A stretch of DNA of 64,000 nt. Source: Microstegium vimineum. Lineage: Eukaryota; Streptophyta; Magnoliopsida; Poales; Poaceae. Under the pieces are notes generated by a model, which saw nothing but the letters and a program-made list of their open reading frames with translations, was not told the DNA's origin and searched no databases. Shown here one piece after another: positions 33,799 through 45,236 of this stretch. The DNA lies in assembly GCA_022036555.1 (NCBI GenBank), contig CM039133.1:45274718-45338717 (forward strand), given 5' to 3'. The position numbers and the translations under genes were made by a program. The stretch's first letter is position 1, and every line of letters starts with the position of its first letter.

Positions 33799-35113
33799 CA
33801 CTACTACAGAAATGATTAACCGTGGCGGTTGAAATGGATTAACCGTGGCGGTTTTTCCAACCGCCACGGATCAATGGTCACGGTTAATCGGGCCGGTTAA
33901 AATGGATTAACCGTGGCGGTTTTTCCAACCGCCACGGATCAATGGTCACGGTTAATCGGGCCATTAACCGTGGCGGTTATGTTAGGCCAACCGCCACGGT
34001 TAATCAAATAAAAAACAAAAAAAGCCCAGATCCAGACCTGATTAGGGCTGGATCTGGGCCATGCCGTCGCCGCCAGTCTGGATCTCGACCACGACGCCAC
34101 CGCCGCCGGGATCCGCCGCCGCCTGGACAGGAGCTCGGCGCTGGTGCTGGGGAAGTCGATGACGGCCATGGACTCGTCCAGCGAGCGTGCGGAGCGCGAG
34201 CCCGAGGCCGCGAGATCGTCGGGGGTGTCCTCGAAGGTCTCCCCGCTGGTGGTGTCGTCAGCGGGCATGTTGACGAGGACGCCGGCGTCAGGGTCAGCCT
34301 CGGGGCTCCGCGCTTCCTGCACAAATGGAGAGAGCTTCTCTAAGAAGCAGTCGGTCTGGACTCGTGTATCAGAGCGGAGGTGGCTTCGCGCCATACCTGG
34401 GCAGGAAGCTCGACGAGGACGCCGTCGCTGTTGCCGCTCTCGTCAGAGTGGGCCCGGCCGCGCTGCGGCGAGGATTGGCGGTGGGCGGAGGCGGAGGTCG
34501 AGGAGGAGGAGGACTTGGGGGAGGAGTCGGAGTCGGAGTGGTAGCCCATGGCGACGGCAGCGGCAGCGACAGATCTAGGCCGACAGGGGGCGGGGGATGG
34601 GGAGGGCCGGAGGGGAGGGGGCGGTGGATGGAGAGGACTGGAGGAGGGGGATGGGGAGGGCCGGATGGAGAGGAGTCGGCTAGAAAGGGAGAGAGGGAGA
34701 AGCGGCGGATGGAGTGGAGGTGGGGGGGCGAAACCCTAATTTTTTTTATATACTGTGACGGCTATATCGGGCCGAGTGGGCCTTTGGTCTATTGGGCTTG
34801 GCCTCTATTTATGGAGGTGGGATTTTTATAATAACCGCCATGGAGTTGTGCAACAGTAACCGCCATGGTTAATGCAATTAACCGTGGTGGTTATGTAATA
34901 TCAACCGCCACGGTTAATACATTAACCGTGGCGGTTGTGCAACAATAACCGCCACGGTTAATAGGACATTAACCGTGGCGGTTAGGTTATACCAACCGCC
35001 GTGCCCCCCAGCCGGTGGGCTTTCCGGCCACCTATTAACTGTGGCGGTTTAGGTGTTTAACCGCCACGGTTAATAAAAGCCAAGTACTATGCAAAATCAT
35101 TTCTGTAGTAGTG
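33799..35113. mobile_element. Pack-CACTA carrying a cellular gene fragment
   Basis: 1315 bp, ends CACTACTACAGAAATGATT at both termini (inverted), TAT duplicated at 33796-33798 and 35114-35116. Subterminal arrays are ACCGTGGCGGTT and its complement (33820-34005 and 34840-35085). It sits inside an exon of the host CACTA second gene: removing it restores an open exon there. No transposase; the centre is GC-rich cargo. Confidence 0.92.
34030..34549 (-). pseudogene. Captured cellular gene fragment with a spliced intron
   Basis: The minus frame opens at ATG 34549 (MGYHSDSDSSPKSSSSS), runs to the donor CCCAG|GTATGG at about 34397, and continues after an acceptor GTGCAG at about 34318. The two exons join in phase 0 (LPAQ then EARSPEADPDAG). 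The intron is about 80 bp. The second exon is acidic and Ser/Thr-rich (VLVNMPADDTTSGETFED) and runs into the subterminal repeats near 34030. I do not recognise the family. A host gene N-terminus picked up with its intron indicates DNA-level capture. Probably non-coding now. Confidence 0.65.
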
Positions 35114-38109
35114 TATGCCGCAACTTGGAGGGACGATTCCTTTATTTCCTTCAGTCTAAGATGTTCCTTCTCCTGGATGGTCTTTCCACTAGCCAGTTCT
35201 TTGCCATCGAGTTGCCAGTTCTTGGCGTACGTAAAATTTGTTTGTGCTATACATTGAGGGTCTAAGTAACCGGCTCGGATACTTGGCATTTGTTTTGAAA
35301 TGTGCACTTGCATTCTACAAATCCCGACGAATGTTAGTTACAAAAAAATACAAAGATTACTACCTTATATCATATGAAGAGGGGAAGGACTTACAGGCAC
35401 CACGTGCGAACTAGATTCATTTCCATTTCTCCGAGGTGGAAGGTTGTCTGGATGTCATTAAAGTCAAATACAATTATTCCTTTCGGGTCTCCAAATGTTT
35501 TGGGAGGGAAGCGTGCTACTATGATTTGTATGGTCGTTGGAATAACACGCAAGTACCAATCATGGAACCTTTTCATTCCAAGTGGCAAGTGTTGGATATC
35601 CCGGTTTGGCAAGAAGGACTTGCCTCTTTCATATGCTTTTGGATACTCCTTTGACCATTTGATGGCGTCAACATTTGTATACTTGCAAGCCGGTACACGT
35701 TTGCTGGTGACAGCCCACTCAGATCGTGGGACTTCTTTGACTTGGTTCTCAGGCTTGAACTGGTCATGAGCATACCATTTGGCCGTCGTCATGACATCTC
35801 TCATCGGTACATATATTGGCCTTATGTGGATTGGATGCTTTTTCCTAATACTTGGCCCACTGGTATCATCTTGTGCATGAAGTTGTTCTGTAGGCACTTC
35901 TTCATGTATCGACTCCGCTTGTAAAGAAGATTGTGGCATTTCATCAGCCTGTTGCTCCATACGAGAGGGTGGCATTTCATCAGCCTGTTGCTCTAGAAGA
36001 GAGGGTGGCATCTCAAGCTCGTGCTCGCTAGCAGTCGGAGAAGACAGTGGCATACCAGGCACGTGCTCAGTTAGGGGCGGGGAAGATCGTGGTATGTCAG
36101 GAATGTGATGGTCATGACATGGTGAATGTACCTCCCCATCCTCAAGAGCTCCCTCCATGTTTGGAACATTTGTTGAAGTAATAGACAACATAATGTCCCG
36201 TTTGTGCCAGAGGATGAACTGGTACATTACTTCTCCAAGTGAGTCTAGTCTCTCGGGAGTTTGGTAGTCTATCTTCCACTTCATGAACTCGGGCTTCATG
36301 GCATGCACCTCGACCCTTGTGTAATCTGACGGGATCCGATTATTATGAAGCAAGCCGCCAGGAGGATGTGCCACACCTGTTGCGACCTCCATCATATTGT
36401 TTTGCCTGCCGATGAGAACCACCAAGGTGCAACTAGTTGGTTCTCGTATGCGATCAACGGGTGTGGTGGCTGCAGTGGAACCTTGGCTACTAGGAACATG
36501 CTGAGGGCTACCAACTAGTGCTAGTTGTCCATGTGGTGCCTGTATTATTGATCGTGGCTCTGTAGACAATCTTTGTTCCTCCAGTGACATCACAACTAGA
36601 GCCTTCACTTGCGTCTCAAGACTATACTCTTGGTCTCTACCATGTTTCTTGTACATTTGTATGTCCTCTTCGAATCTGTGCTTCCAGATTGTTCTTTTTC
36701 CTAATCCCCTAACGCGGCCTAGGTGCTCGTGGTTTTCTAACGCAAGGCTAAGCTCATCCCTCTCTCTAGAAGGATTGAATGAGCCATGCTCCTTCTCTTC
36801 ACCATATTTGAGTATCTTTGATACTACCTCTTTAGTATCCTGGGATGCAAACTTAAGTTTGCCTGATTCTACTTTACTCCTCCCAAGGATCCAGTTCCTT
36901 GAGCGCTTCGAAAGCCCATGCAAGATAGATCCCTCGGATGCGGTGTCTACCTCCATCTTTCTAAATTGTTCTTCCTTGCCATAGTAGCCACCAGGACCTA
37001 GACGATGGTGGTATTGGTTTCTTTTGGCCAGATCGGTGTTACGAGCACTAAGAGCCAATGCTTTTGATGAAGTCTTCTGAGCCACAAGTTCCTCCCATTG
37101 ACTAGGAGTTATGTGGCCAAACTCGTGAAAGGGAGTTAACCCCTTTTGGATATATTTTGTGTTGAGTTCAGACTTCCAAGGTCGGAATGACTCTCCCATC
37201 ATCTTAAGAGCTTGATGTTTTACCCTTTCATGGGTTCCCTCTGGAAATCTGAAAGTGGATATGAGCTTCTTCTCCCATAGTGATCTTTTTGTCTCCTCTG
37301 GTACCGCTTTCCAATTAGGTAAAGCTGGGTTCAACTCATCTCGTACTAGGGCTCCAATAGCATTACGAAATCGTCCTCTAAGCTGCTTCGGCTAAAGGAT
37401 CTCTCCACCAGTCCCGACCTCTATTATCACATAGGTTGCCTTATTTGGATATCTATTTTCTTTTCTTTCCCCCTGTTTCCTCTTTGACTGGAAACCCAAG
37501 CTCGTGGTCGTGCCTTTGGGGTTGTGGAGCAGAGGCGTGCGAGTGGATCTCTGTGCTTGTTGCCTCTACTCTCCCTTCCTTTGTTATGTCTTGCAAGGCG
37601 AAGCGTCACGGACGACGACGTCGTCTTTTTCTAGTTTCAGGAGGTACCTATATGTTGGTCTAAGTGTTAGTAACAATAACATTGACAAAGCTTTAGCAAA
37701 ATGTATTAGCTAAGGCTTTATACCAACCTCCTCGTTCGGGTCATAATCCTTATCTAAATCATCCTTCATTGGCTTTAGTGGCCATGGATGTGGATCCTCT
37801 GGACTTACATAACCCTCATCCGCATCATCATCATCAACATCATCATCATCAGCAGCAGCAGCATCAGCATCAGCATCTTCGATACCTCCCTCTCCTTGTA
37901 CCTGACCAGCCTCCTCATCGGACTCCTGAGTAAGCATGAACTGTACACCCTTGTGTATCTCCTCATTGAACTGCTCCTCAGTAAGGTTATCTGGTTCTAC
38001 CTCTTCATGGGTGGGCTCGTGCTCAGGGATTTGGGTTTCGCTATCTCTTCTCTGCGACATTTCTTGTTTTGTTCTAATAGATGTGAAAAAGTTGAATTAG
38101 ACTACGAGT

Positions 38110-38636
38110 CAAAGACTCAAAGTATAGAAGTAGTAGAGACTAGGAGTATTAGTAGAGAGCAAAAGTAGTAGAAGAGAGAAGCAGAGAGTTGTACAACAAC
38201 AGTAGAGTAGTAGAGGGTAGTAGTAGAGAGAAGTAGATGGTAGAAGTAGAGAGCAGTATAGCAGTAGAGGATAGTAGAGTAGTAGAAGAGAGAATTAGAG
38301 AGGACAGTAGAGTAGTAGTAGAGGGTAGTAGAGGGTAATAGAGCAGTAGAGGATAGTAGGAGTAGTAGAGAGTAGTAGTGAGCAGTAGTAGTGAATTGCA
38401 AAAAACTCAAAATAAAATAATTGCAGTAGTAGAGGGTAGCAGTAGTAGTAGAGAGTAGTAGAGCAGTAGAGGGTAGTAGAGTAGTAGAAGAGAGAAGTAG
38501 AGAGTTGTACAACAACAGTAGAGTAGTAGAGGGAGTAGTAGAGAGCAATAGAGCAGTAGAGGAAGGCTTGAGTAGAGGGTAATAAAGCAGTAGAGGGTAG
38601 CAGTAGTAGTAGTTTAGTGTAGTAGAGGGTAGTACT

Positions 38637-38684
<48 letters not shown>

Positions 38685-39481
38685 AGTGTACAAGAAAAAT
38701 ATGAGCTGCAAACAAAGAATAAGTTCCTTTTATGCTCCCAATCTTGGATTTTTAGAATCAACATCATTGCAAAGTGCCTAAGGTATGAGTTAATATTATA
38801 TTTTTTCATCATTGCAATGTGCAAGTTTATTTATAAGAGGAAAGAAAAAATTCTAGTAAACAATTATGGCACGGCTGCCGCACCTAAAGGTGCTCCTCCT
38901 GCGCCAACAAGTGTTTACAAATCAAAATAGCCATCATCATGTTCAAGAAGCACAATAACATCAAATACCTGCTGCACATTGCTCAGTGTGCAAAAATTGA
39001 ATTAGCCATCATCATTTCCAAAAAAGAAATAACATCACTGACCTAAGACACTTTGCTCAGTGTGTATTAATCAAAATATGCATCATCTTGTCAGATTTGT
39101 AAATCACATTGCATCAGGCAGGTAGTAGAGGGTAGTAGGAGTAGTAGAGAGCAGTAGTGAGTAGTAGTAGTGAACTGCAAAAAACTCAAAACAAAATAAC
39201 TGTAGTAGTAGAGGGTAGAGTAGTAGTAGAGAGCAGTAGAGCAGTAGAGGGTAGTAGAGTAGTAGAAGAGAGAAGTAGAGAGATGTACAACAATAGTAGA
39301 GTAGTAGAGGGTAGTAGTAGAGAGCAGTAGAGGGTAGAAGTAGAGAGCAGTATAGCAGTAGAGGATAGTAGAGTAGTAGAAGAGAGAAGTAGAGAGCAGT
39401 ACATCAGTTGTAGAGTAGTAGAGGGAGTAGTAGAGAGCAATAGAGCAGTAGTGGTAGTAGAGTGTAGTAGAGGGTAGTACT

Positions 39482-39514
<33 letters not shown>

Positions 39515-40080
39515 AGTGTACAAGAAAAATATGAGCTGCAAACAAAGAATAAGTTCCTTCTATGCTACCAATCTTGGATTTTTAGAATCAACATCATTGC
39601 AAAGTGCCTAAGGTCTTAGTTAATATTACATTTTTTCATCATTTCAATGTGAAAGTATATTTATAATAGGAAAGCAAAAATTCTAGTAAACAATTATGGC
39701 GCGGCTGCCGCACCTAAAGGTGCTCCTCCTGCACCAACAACTGTTTACAAATCAAAATAGCCATCATCATGTTCAAGAAGCTCAATGTGTACATTGCTCA
39801 GTGTGTAAAAATTGAAATAGCCATCATCATTTCCAAGAAAGATAATAACATCACTGACCTAAGACACTTTGCTCAGTGTGTACATATTGAAATAGACATC
39901 ATCATGTCCAAGAAATAAATAACATCACTGACCTAAGACACTTTGCTCAGAAATAAATAACATCATTGTCCAAGAAATAAATAGCATCATCTTGTCAGAT
40001 TTGTAAAGGGTAGTACTGAATAATGCAAATAATTGAAGTGCAAATTGTATAGGCATATAATAATGAATAAGTCCAGAAAC
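38110..40080. repeat. AGT-rich low-complexity arrays with a 0.8-kb duplication
   Basis: 38130-38690 and 39120-39515 consist of GTAGTAGAGGGTAGTAG-type repeats, including a pure (AGT)n run at about 38636-38685. The arrays and the unique DNA after them (GTACAAGAAAAATATGAGC through CACCTAAAGGTGCTCCTCC) occur twice, at about 38365-38990 and 39130-39790. Shorter repeats of TTGCTCAGTGTG follow to 39990. It lies between the two CACTA genes. Tyr/Leu/Ser-rich open frames here are repeat artefacts. Confidence 0.8.
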
Positions 40081-40199
40081 CTGAACACTAATGCATGCCC
40101 ATCATTTCCCAGATCACTTATTGCCAGTCATAATACCGCAACAACATACCCAGCTCAGGCAGTATAGTATTCACATCATATCACATAACATTGCCCAAT

Positions 40200-40838
40200 C
40201 ATATTGCCTAGCAGGTAATTATCCTACGACAATGGAGACATACCTTGGAGGGAATGGACCGTACCTTGAAGGGGAGGAAGGAGCTGTGCACGGGAACCGT
40301 CGTCGGGAGGAAGGAGGAGAGCACCAGGGAGGGGGGACCGCCGCCGCGGGGGAAGAAGAAGGCGCGAGCACCGGGGTCCGTCGCGGGGGAAGAAGAAGGC
40401 GCGGGCACCGGGATCCCACCGCCGGGGCAAGGTCCGAGCACCAGTCGCCTCTGGGGGTGGGGACGAGGTCGGAGTTGAGGCGGTCGACGGCGGCTCTCCG
40501 CTATGCGGTGTTCGGCCGGCGGCGGCGCGGAACCCTAACCAACGCGGGACGGTATGGGATGACACAGGCCTGGAGAGGAGAGGGAGGTAGCGGCGGAGGG
40601 GTGAGGGAAGAGTTCCCAGAGGGAGGTAGCGGCGGAGGAGGCGAGGAGCACGCGGATGCGGCGGTTTGGCAGCCTGGCGGCGTCGCTGTTAGAAGAGGAG
40701 CGCCCAAGACTAAACCACCGGAGAAGAGGAGCGCATGAAGTGTATATAAGGGGGGAATTTGTAGGGGCGGTTTTAGAGAGAGCCGCCCCGATAGAACCAT
40801 TTGTAGAGGCGGTTTTAGATAGAGCCGCCCCTATAGTG
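40200..40838. repeat. GC-rich block ending in CACTA-type subterminal repeats
   Basis: 40230-40740 is GC-rich and open in several frames on both strands with no recognised product (a minus frame starts at ATG 40565). 40745-40838 holds GGGGCGG/CCGCCCC monomers like those at the ends of the surrounding CACTA. A TAGTG at 40838 resembles a terminus but continues the monomer pattern. It may be the remains of a related nested element or a promoter region of the second gene. Confidence 0.5.
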
Positions 40839-41089
40839 TTATTTCTTATTTAAATTCAAAAAATCATTCAACAAACTTGATTAATATTTTTGAGGCACTA
40901 AATGAGGTCAAATGAAAATGAAATGAATAAGAAGTTTTTTGATATACTCAAGATCTACAATAACTACATTGGTCATTTTTCCATTTGAGAAAGTTTGAAT
41001 GATTGAAATTTTGAATTTGAACAAATGAGAACTTCAACCCACTTTTGGAAGCCCTACATTGTTTCAAATAGATACATAATTCTTAACAC

Positions 41090-41275
41090 ACATACATAAG
41101 TTTCATTTGACAATAAGAGGATAGAGTTTGAAAGACATACATAAGTTTCTTATCACATATACATAAGTTGCCTCACACACATATATAAGTTTCATTTGAC
41201 AATAAGATGATAGAGTTTCAAAGACATACATAGGTTTCTTAACACACATACATAAGTTGCCTCACACACATACAT
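41090..41275. repeat. Two-copy tandem repeat of about 90 bp
   Basis: The unit ATAAGTTTCATTTGACAATA through CATAAGTTGCCTCACACAC occurs twice in a row, just downstream (minus sense) of the TNP2 C-terminus. No coding signal. Confidence 0.75.
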
Positions 41276-41299
41276 AATTGAAGAAACACAGATACATGT

Positions 41300-41539
41300 T
41301 GAACAAACTACCCTGTAACAACTTTCCCCTTGACACCTTTTCTTTCCCATGGCAATATATCTTTGGGCAAGTTTCTTTCCACGACACTAATCTTGTTAGG
41401 AAAGTCTGTGAACAACTGCATTTCATCATAGTTATTGTACTCATCAACATTGTCCACGCCATCAACTCCGATAATCATTTGTTTACCAAAGGCAACCACA
41501 TGCTTTGTCTTCTTTCTCGAGGGTAGGTAACTTAGTGGG
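41300..41539 (-). pseudogene. TNP2 transposase, C-terminal end (left of Sirevirus)
   Basis: The minus frame reads SYLPSRKKTKHVVAFGKQ then MIIGVDGVDNVDEYNNYDEM, matching the usual C-terminal segment of TNP2 proteins after DUF4216. It is the continuation of the part ending at 51535. The GTGGG duplication marks the break. Confidence 0.75.
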
Positions 41540-43473
41540 TGCGAACACATGGTGGATAAGTACCCATGTATGTTCAGCTTTGATGATGAGTGATTTATCA
41601 ACATCTGAGTGTTTTAGTTTGAGCGGTTTATTCTAACCCTTTACGAAAGCAAATGTGTGCATGTCTATCAGTTTGTGGTGTGCAGGTGTTATGCCTAGTG
41701 ACAGTAAGAGGCTTGTCGTGCCGATGGAGTAAGAGCGGTGAAGGGCGGAAGCGGGGCTCGGACTGAGGGACCATGGGCACCGGCGGACTAGCTGTGGTGG
41801 CTAGTACTTGGCACCGGCAAGTGCGAGAAGACAAGGAGGTAGACCGAGTCGGCCGAGTCAAGACGGTGGACGCGCGAGTCGAGCGGAGGCTCAGGGGACT
41901 CGGAATCCGACCGGGTGAATACAAGGTGGCTCGCGTCGAGTGGTTTGGTGGTTTGGGCCTCAAAACCATCCGCGTCGGTTTCCGAGTTTGGGCCGCAAAA
42001 CTCGGGGTATGGTAGTTGAGCCGAAATCTACGGGTGGCGGGTTTCTTGGGTTTGGGCCTCAAAACCTAGGCAGAGCTTCCAAGGAAGCGGGGAGGGCACG
42101 TGGCGGAATCCTGGAGGTTGCGTCGAGGCGACGGCAACTCCCGGCAGGAAGTGGGGCCGTCGATTCAAAATATGGGAGATATTTTTCGGAGCTTGGACTG
42201 CAATGCTTAGGCTAGGTAGTTCACTCAATGTAATTAGGGGGGTCTTTGGAAATAGCCAAAGCCCGATAAGTAGGGGTGAAGGGGTATCCCTCATCCCATC
42301 TCTTGAACTCTAATCACTTGCCTCTCTCTCTCTAGTTCATGAGATCCCTAGGTTGCTTCCACCAACCTTTGTAAGAACTTGAGTTTGTTGCGAGGAATCT
42401 TAGGCCGTAACCTCCGTAAGCCATGGTGGCTTCGATTTCGTAATTGTGTCCCCGTTTTGCTTGTGTTCTTCTCGTTTTGCTTTAGCTCCCTATTTTCCCG
42501 AGATGATTTCTCTTTGTAGGGAGTAGCTCTTGCAATTCCGTTTGAACCAAGTTGTGCGTAATCGTGAGGAGCTTCTTTGCACTGAAGGAATTCTCCTCAA
42601 ACCTCACGAGTGCGTAGATCGGGTGTTTTCTTTGTTGCGTTCTTCGTTTTCCTCTTTCTCCCCCAAATCCGAGTGCTCTCATTTATTTTCTCCAAATTGA
42701 GTGATGATTTCTTCGGGATAGCTCCCCAACTGCACTAGGATGATGCCTACAAAGTTTGGTTGTAGTTGGTGATCATTTGGTTGAGTTTTGGGAAGATTTG
42801 GCGGAGAGAAGTTCATTTTCGCGGGCTTCAGTTTTTCTGTTCGTGAGCTCCGGACTAGGCGTCGGACGACTTTGATTATGCTCCGGACCATTGCAAGTGG
42901 TCCGGTGTTCAAGTCCCGGGAAACCGCCTGACTACTCAGAGCGTCGGACCAGAGCCTTTGGTCCGACGGTGAGCGTCAGACGGGTTGTCCGAAGCCTGTG
43001 TGCTTACTGTTTTTGGAGAGGGAGTTTCTCAGTGAGCGTCGGACTAGGTGTGATAGTCCGACGGTGAGCGTCGGACTGGTAGTCCAGAGCCTCGGCACCT
43101 ACTGTCTATTTTCTGGGCAGGCGTCGGATTACTCAAAGGAGGCACCGGACTAGTCCGGTGGTGCTTTGCTGTGCACCGGACCACTTCCATTGGTCCGAGG
43201 GTCTTGACCAAGGTAGTCCGGAGCCTCCTGTGCTTTGTTGTTTTCTCCCATTTTGCCTAGGTTCTTGCCTCTTTTCCCTAGGGGTTGAGAACCTGTGTTT
43301 TGGGGTTTCCGGTGTTTTTCCTCCACTGCGGGTGAGCTCTCTTTTCTCCGTTTTCGGGGGAGGTTGAGCACCCAGCAACTGGGTTTGGTTTTTGGGAAGA
43401 GTGGCCCGAACATTCAGAGATAAATTTGAGGCTCCCATTCACCCCCCCTCTGGTCGCCGTTCTCGGTCCTTCA
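41540..43473 (+). repeat. Sirevirus 5' LTR (full length)
   Basis: 1934 bp. The centre (about 41814-43090) is absent from the 3' LTR. 42840-43210 is dense in GTCGGAC/GTCCGG-type motifs. The only complete LTR of this copy. Confidence 0.9.
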
Positions 43474-43475
43474 AT

Positions 43476-43487
43476 TGGTATCAGAGC
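43476..43487 (+). promoter_or_regulatory. Primer-binding site (initiator tRNA-Met type)
   Basis: TGGTATCAGAGC starts two bases after the LTR end, matching the 3' end of plant initiator tRNA-Met as used by most copia elements. Confidence 0.9.
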
Positions 43488-43536
43488 CGGTTAAGGATCA
43501 TTCCACCATACACAGTTCTTGATCCGCAAAGGCGAC

Positions 43537-45236
43537 ATGGAGCGAGGTGCTGGCAAACCTCCGTTCTTCGATGGAACAAACTTCACCTATTGGAAGGTGT
43601 GCATGTCCGCTTACCTCCAAGGGCTTGATACGAAGTATTGGGAGATTTGTGAGAGTGCTGACTATGTGGTTCTTGGCACTTGGATTAATGAGCTGCAAAT
43701 CATGCAACATGCATCAAACGCAAGAGCCGTAGCATCCTCTTCTCAAGTTTTTCTCTTCCTGAGTTTGAGCGAGTTTCGAGTCTCACTACGGCACAGGAGA
43801 TTTGGCAAACACTTGTGCGATATCATGAGGGCAAGCCTCAGATCAAGTCCAGACTCTTCGACATGTACCATAGAGAGTACGAGAACTTTGCTCAGTTGGC
43901 CGGCGAATCTGTTGACGGGATGTTCACTCGCTTCCAATCTATCGTCATAAAGATGTGTGCTAATCGAGCCAACTTGCCTTATGATGATCATGAGATGGCT
44001 ATCAAGCTTTTGCGTGCTCTTGATCGGAAGGTATGGGAGATGAAGGTGGCTGCCATTCAGGAGTCACCGGGCTATGATGCCCTGACCGTGGACGAGCTGT
44101 TCAGCAAGATCAAGTCCTCGAAGATTGACTACCAGAACCGGGCCAAGCTTGAAACCCCGTCGAAACCCTCTATGGCGTTGGTTTCTGGCCTCGGCGCTAC
44201 GTCTTTTTCCTCCTCTAACCCTTCACACTCTTTGTTCGCTTTGTCTTTGATTTCTGTGACAGAGGATCAAGTGGAGGCTCTGACTCTTCCTCCGCTGGCT
44301 TTGGTCATCACCAAGTTCCCACGGTTTCACAACAACCGTTTGAACTGTCGGCGTGGTGGCTTAGCCAAGGGGTGCTACTGTTGCGGTGATGAAGATCACT
44401 TCATCGCAAACTGCCCCAAGAAAGCTGCGAACGACTTCACCAAGCGCAAGGACAAGCGCGAGCACCGCTTTGAAGACAAGCACAAGCCCAAGGGTGGCTA
44501 CCACCGAAGGTCCTCCAAGAAGGTGATCGATAAGGTGAAGGCCAAGCACCGAGCCTTCCTTGCCTCCCTCAGCGACATCGATGCCTCCTCCAACGGAGGT
44601 GCTTCTTCGAGCGATGATGAGTCCAAGGGAAAGGTTGAGGACAAGCTCAACGGCCTATGCTTCTATGCCGACGCCAAGCACGGTGGCTTTTGCACCATGG
44701 CGATTGAAGAAGGCAAGGTCAGCAAGCGCAAGGAAGGCCCTGACTACGACTACGACTCCGACACACCTGAGGTACCACCCACCCTCGAGTCCCTCTCTCT
44801 CTCGAGATAGAGTCTCTGAACAACACCTTGATGAGTCAGGATGCTTTGCTCAAGCGTGCCGTGTGCGAGAGGAACAATTTCAAGGCTAAGTATCTTAGCA
44901 CGTTGCATGAGCTAGAGTTTGCTAAGGTGTCAGTGGTGGTTACCGAGGAGGTAGAGTGTGATGCTTGTGCCATCCACATGTCTAGTCTTGTCACTCTCTA
45001 GGACAAGTATGGCACTCTACTTGAGGAGGTCAGTGAGCTGAAGGCTAGGCCTAGTTTACTTGGTGCGTGCAAGTCTTGCTTAGGCTTGCGTTCTGAGCTG
45101 GCACAAAGAGAAGCTAGGATTGTTGTGCTAGAGAAGGTCAGCTCAGATAGCACTAGAGAGTCGGATCGCTTTGAGGCTTTGGATCTTGAGATCGCGTCGT
45201 GCAGTGGTTTGAGCAAGTGGTTTGAGCGAGAATGAG
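43537..45236 (+). pseudogene. gag: Sirevirus gag
   Basis: ATG 43537 (MERGAGKPPFFDGTNFTYWK) begins a copia gag N-terminus. The frame is lost between about 43700 and 43755 and resumes as YHEGKPQIKSRLFDMYHREY. A CCHC zinc knuckle, CYCCGDEDHFIANC, lies near 44375-44416. The Lys/Arg-rich tail is followed by a second frameshift inside a (CT)n run at about 44791-44803. A coiled-coil extension to 45236 has one TAG at 44999-45001. The long coiled-coil gag extension is Sirevirus-like. A 13-bp tandem duplication at 45201-45226 shifts the frame again. It forms the particle and binds RNA in intact copies. Confidence 0.85.

Larger units (their letters stand above)
33190..38060 (-). pseudogene. CACTA second gene: acidic N-terminus, Ptta/En/Spm region, Ulp1-like protease
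   Basis: Exon 1 (38060 to about 37726) is Asp/Glu-rich. A long exon ends at 35393 and contains YHHRLGPGGYYGK (the Ptta/En/Spm signature) and a conserved MMEVATGVAHPPGG block; it extends upstream of 37334 through a TAG at about 37393. After an intron, 35313-35114 continues at 33798-33735, because a Pack-CACTA interrupts the exon. Later exons give HWICIGVDLGMGMAWVLDSI (His, Asp), YHFYVTYHKGRHDPKRLA, and CPKQKSGSVHCGYYVC (Gln, Cys; near 33255). All four Ulp1-type catalytic residues are present. In this superfamily such proteins are presumed cysteine proteases; the role in transposition is unknown. One nonsense codon and the insertion break it. Confidence 0.8.

Noticed and set aside
38117..38824. 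235-residue Tyr/Leu/Ser-rich minus-strand frame
   Set aside because: Produced by AGT/ACT repeats; low complexity in all frames.
32346..40838. Independent CACTA element ending at TAGTG 40838
   Set aside because: Flanks GTA and TTA differ, and TAGTG continues a repeat monomer; 32346-55760 has matching GTA. Kept as a lesser alternative.
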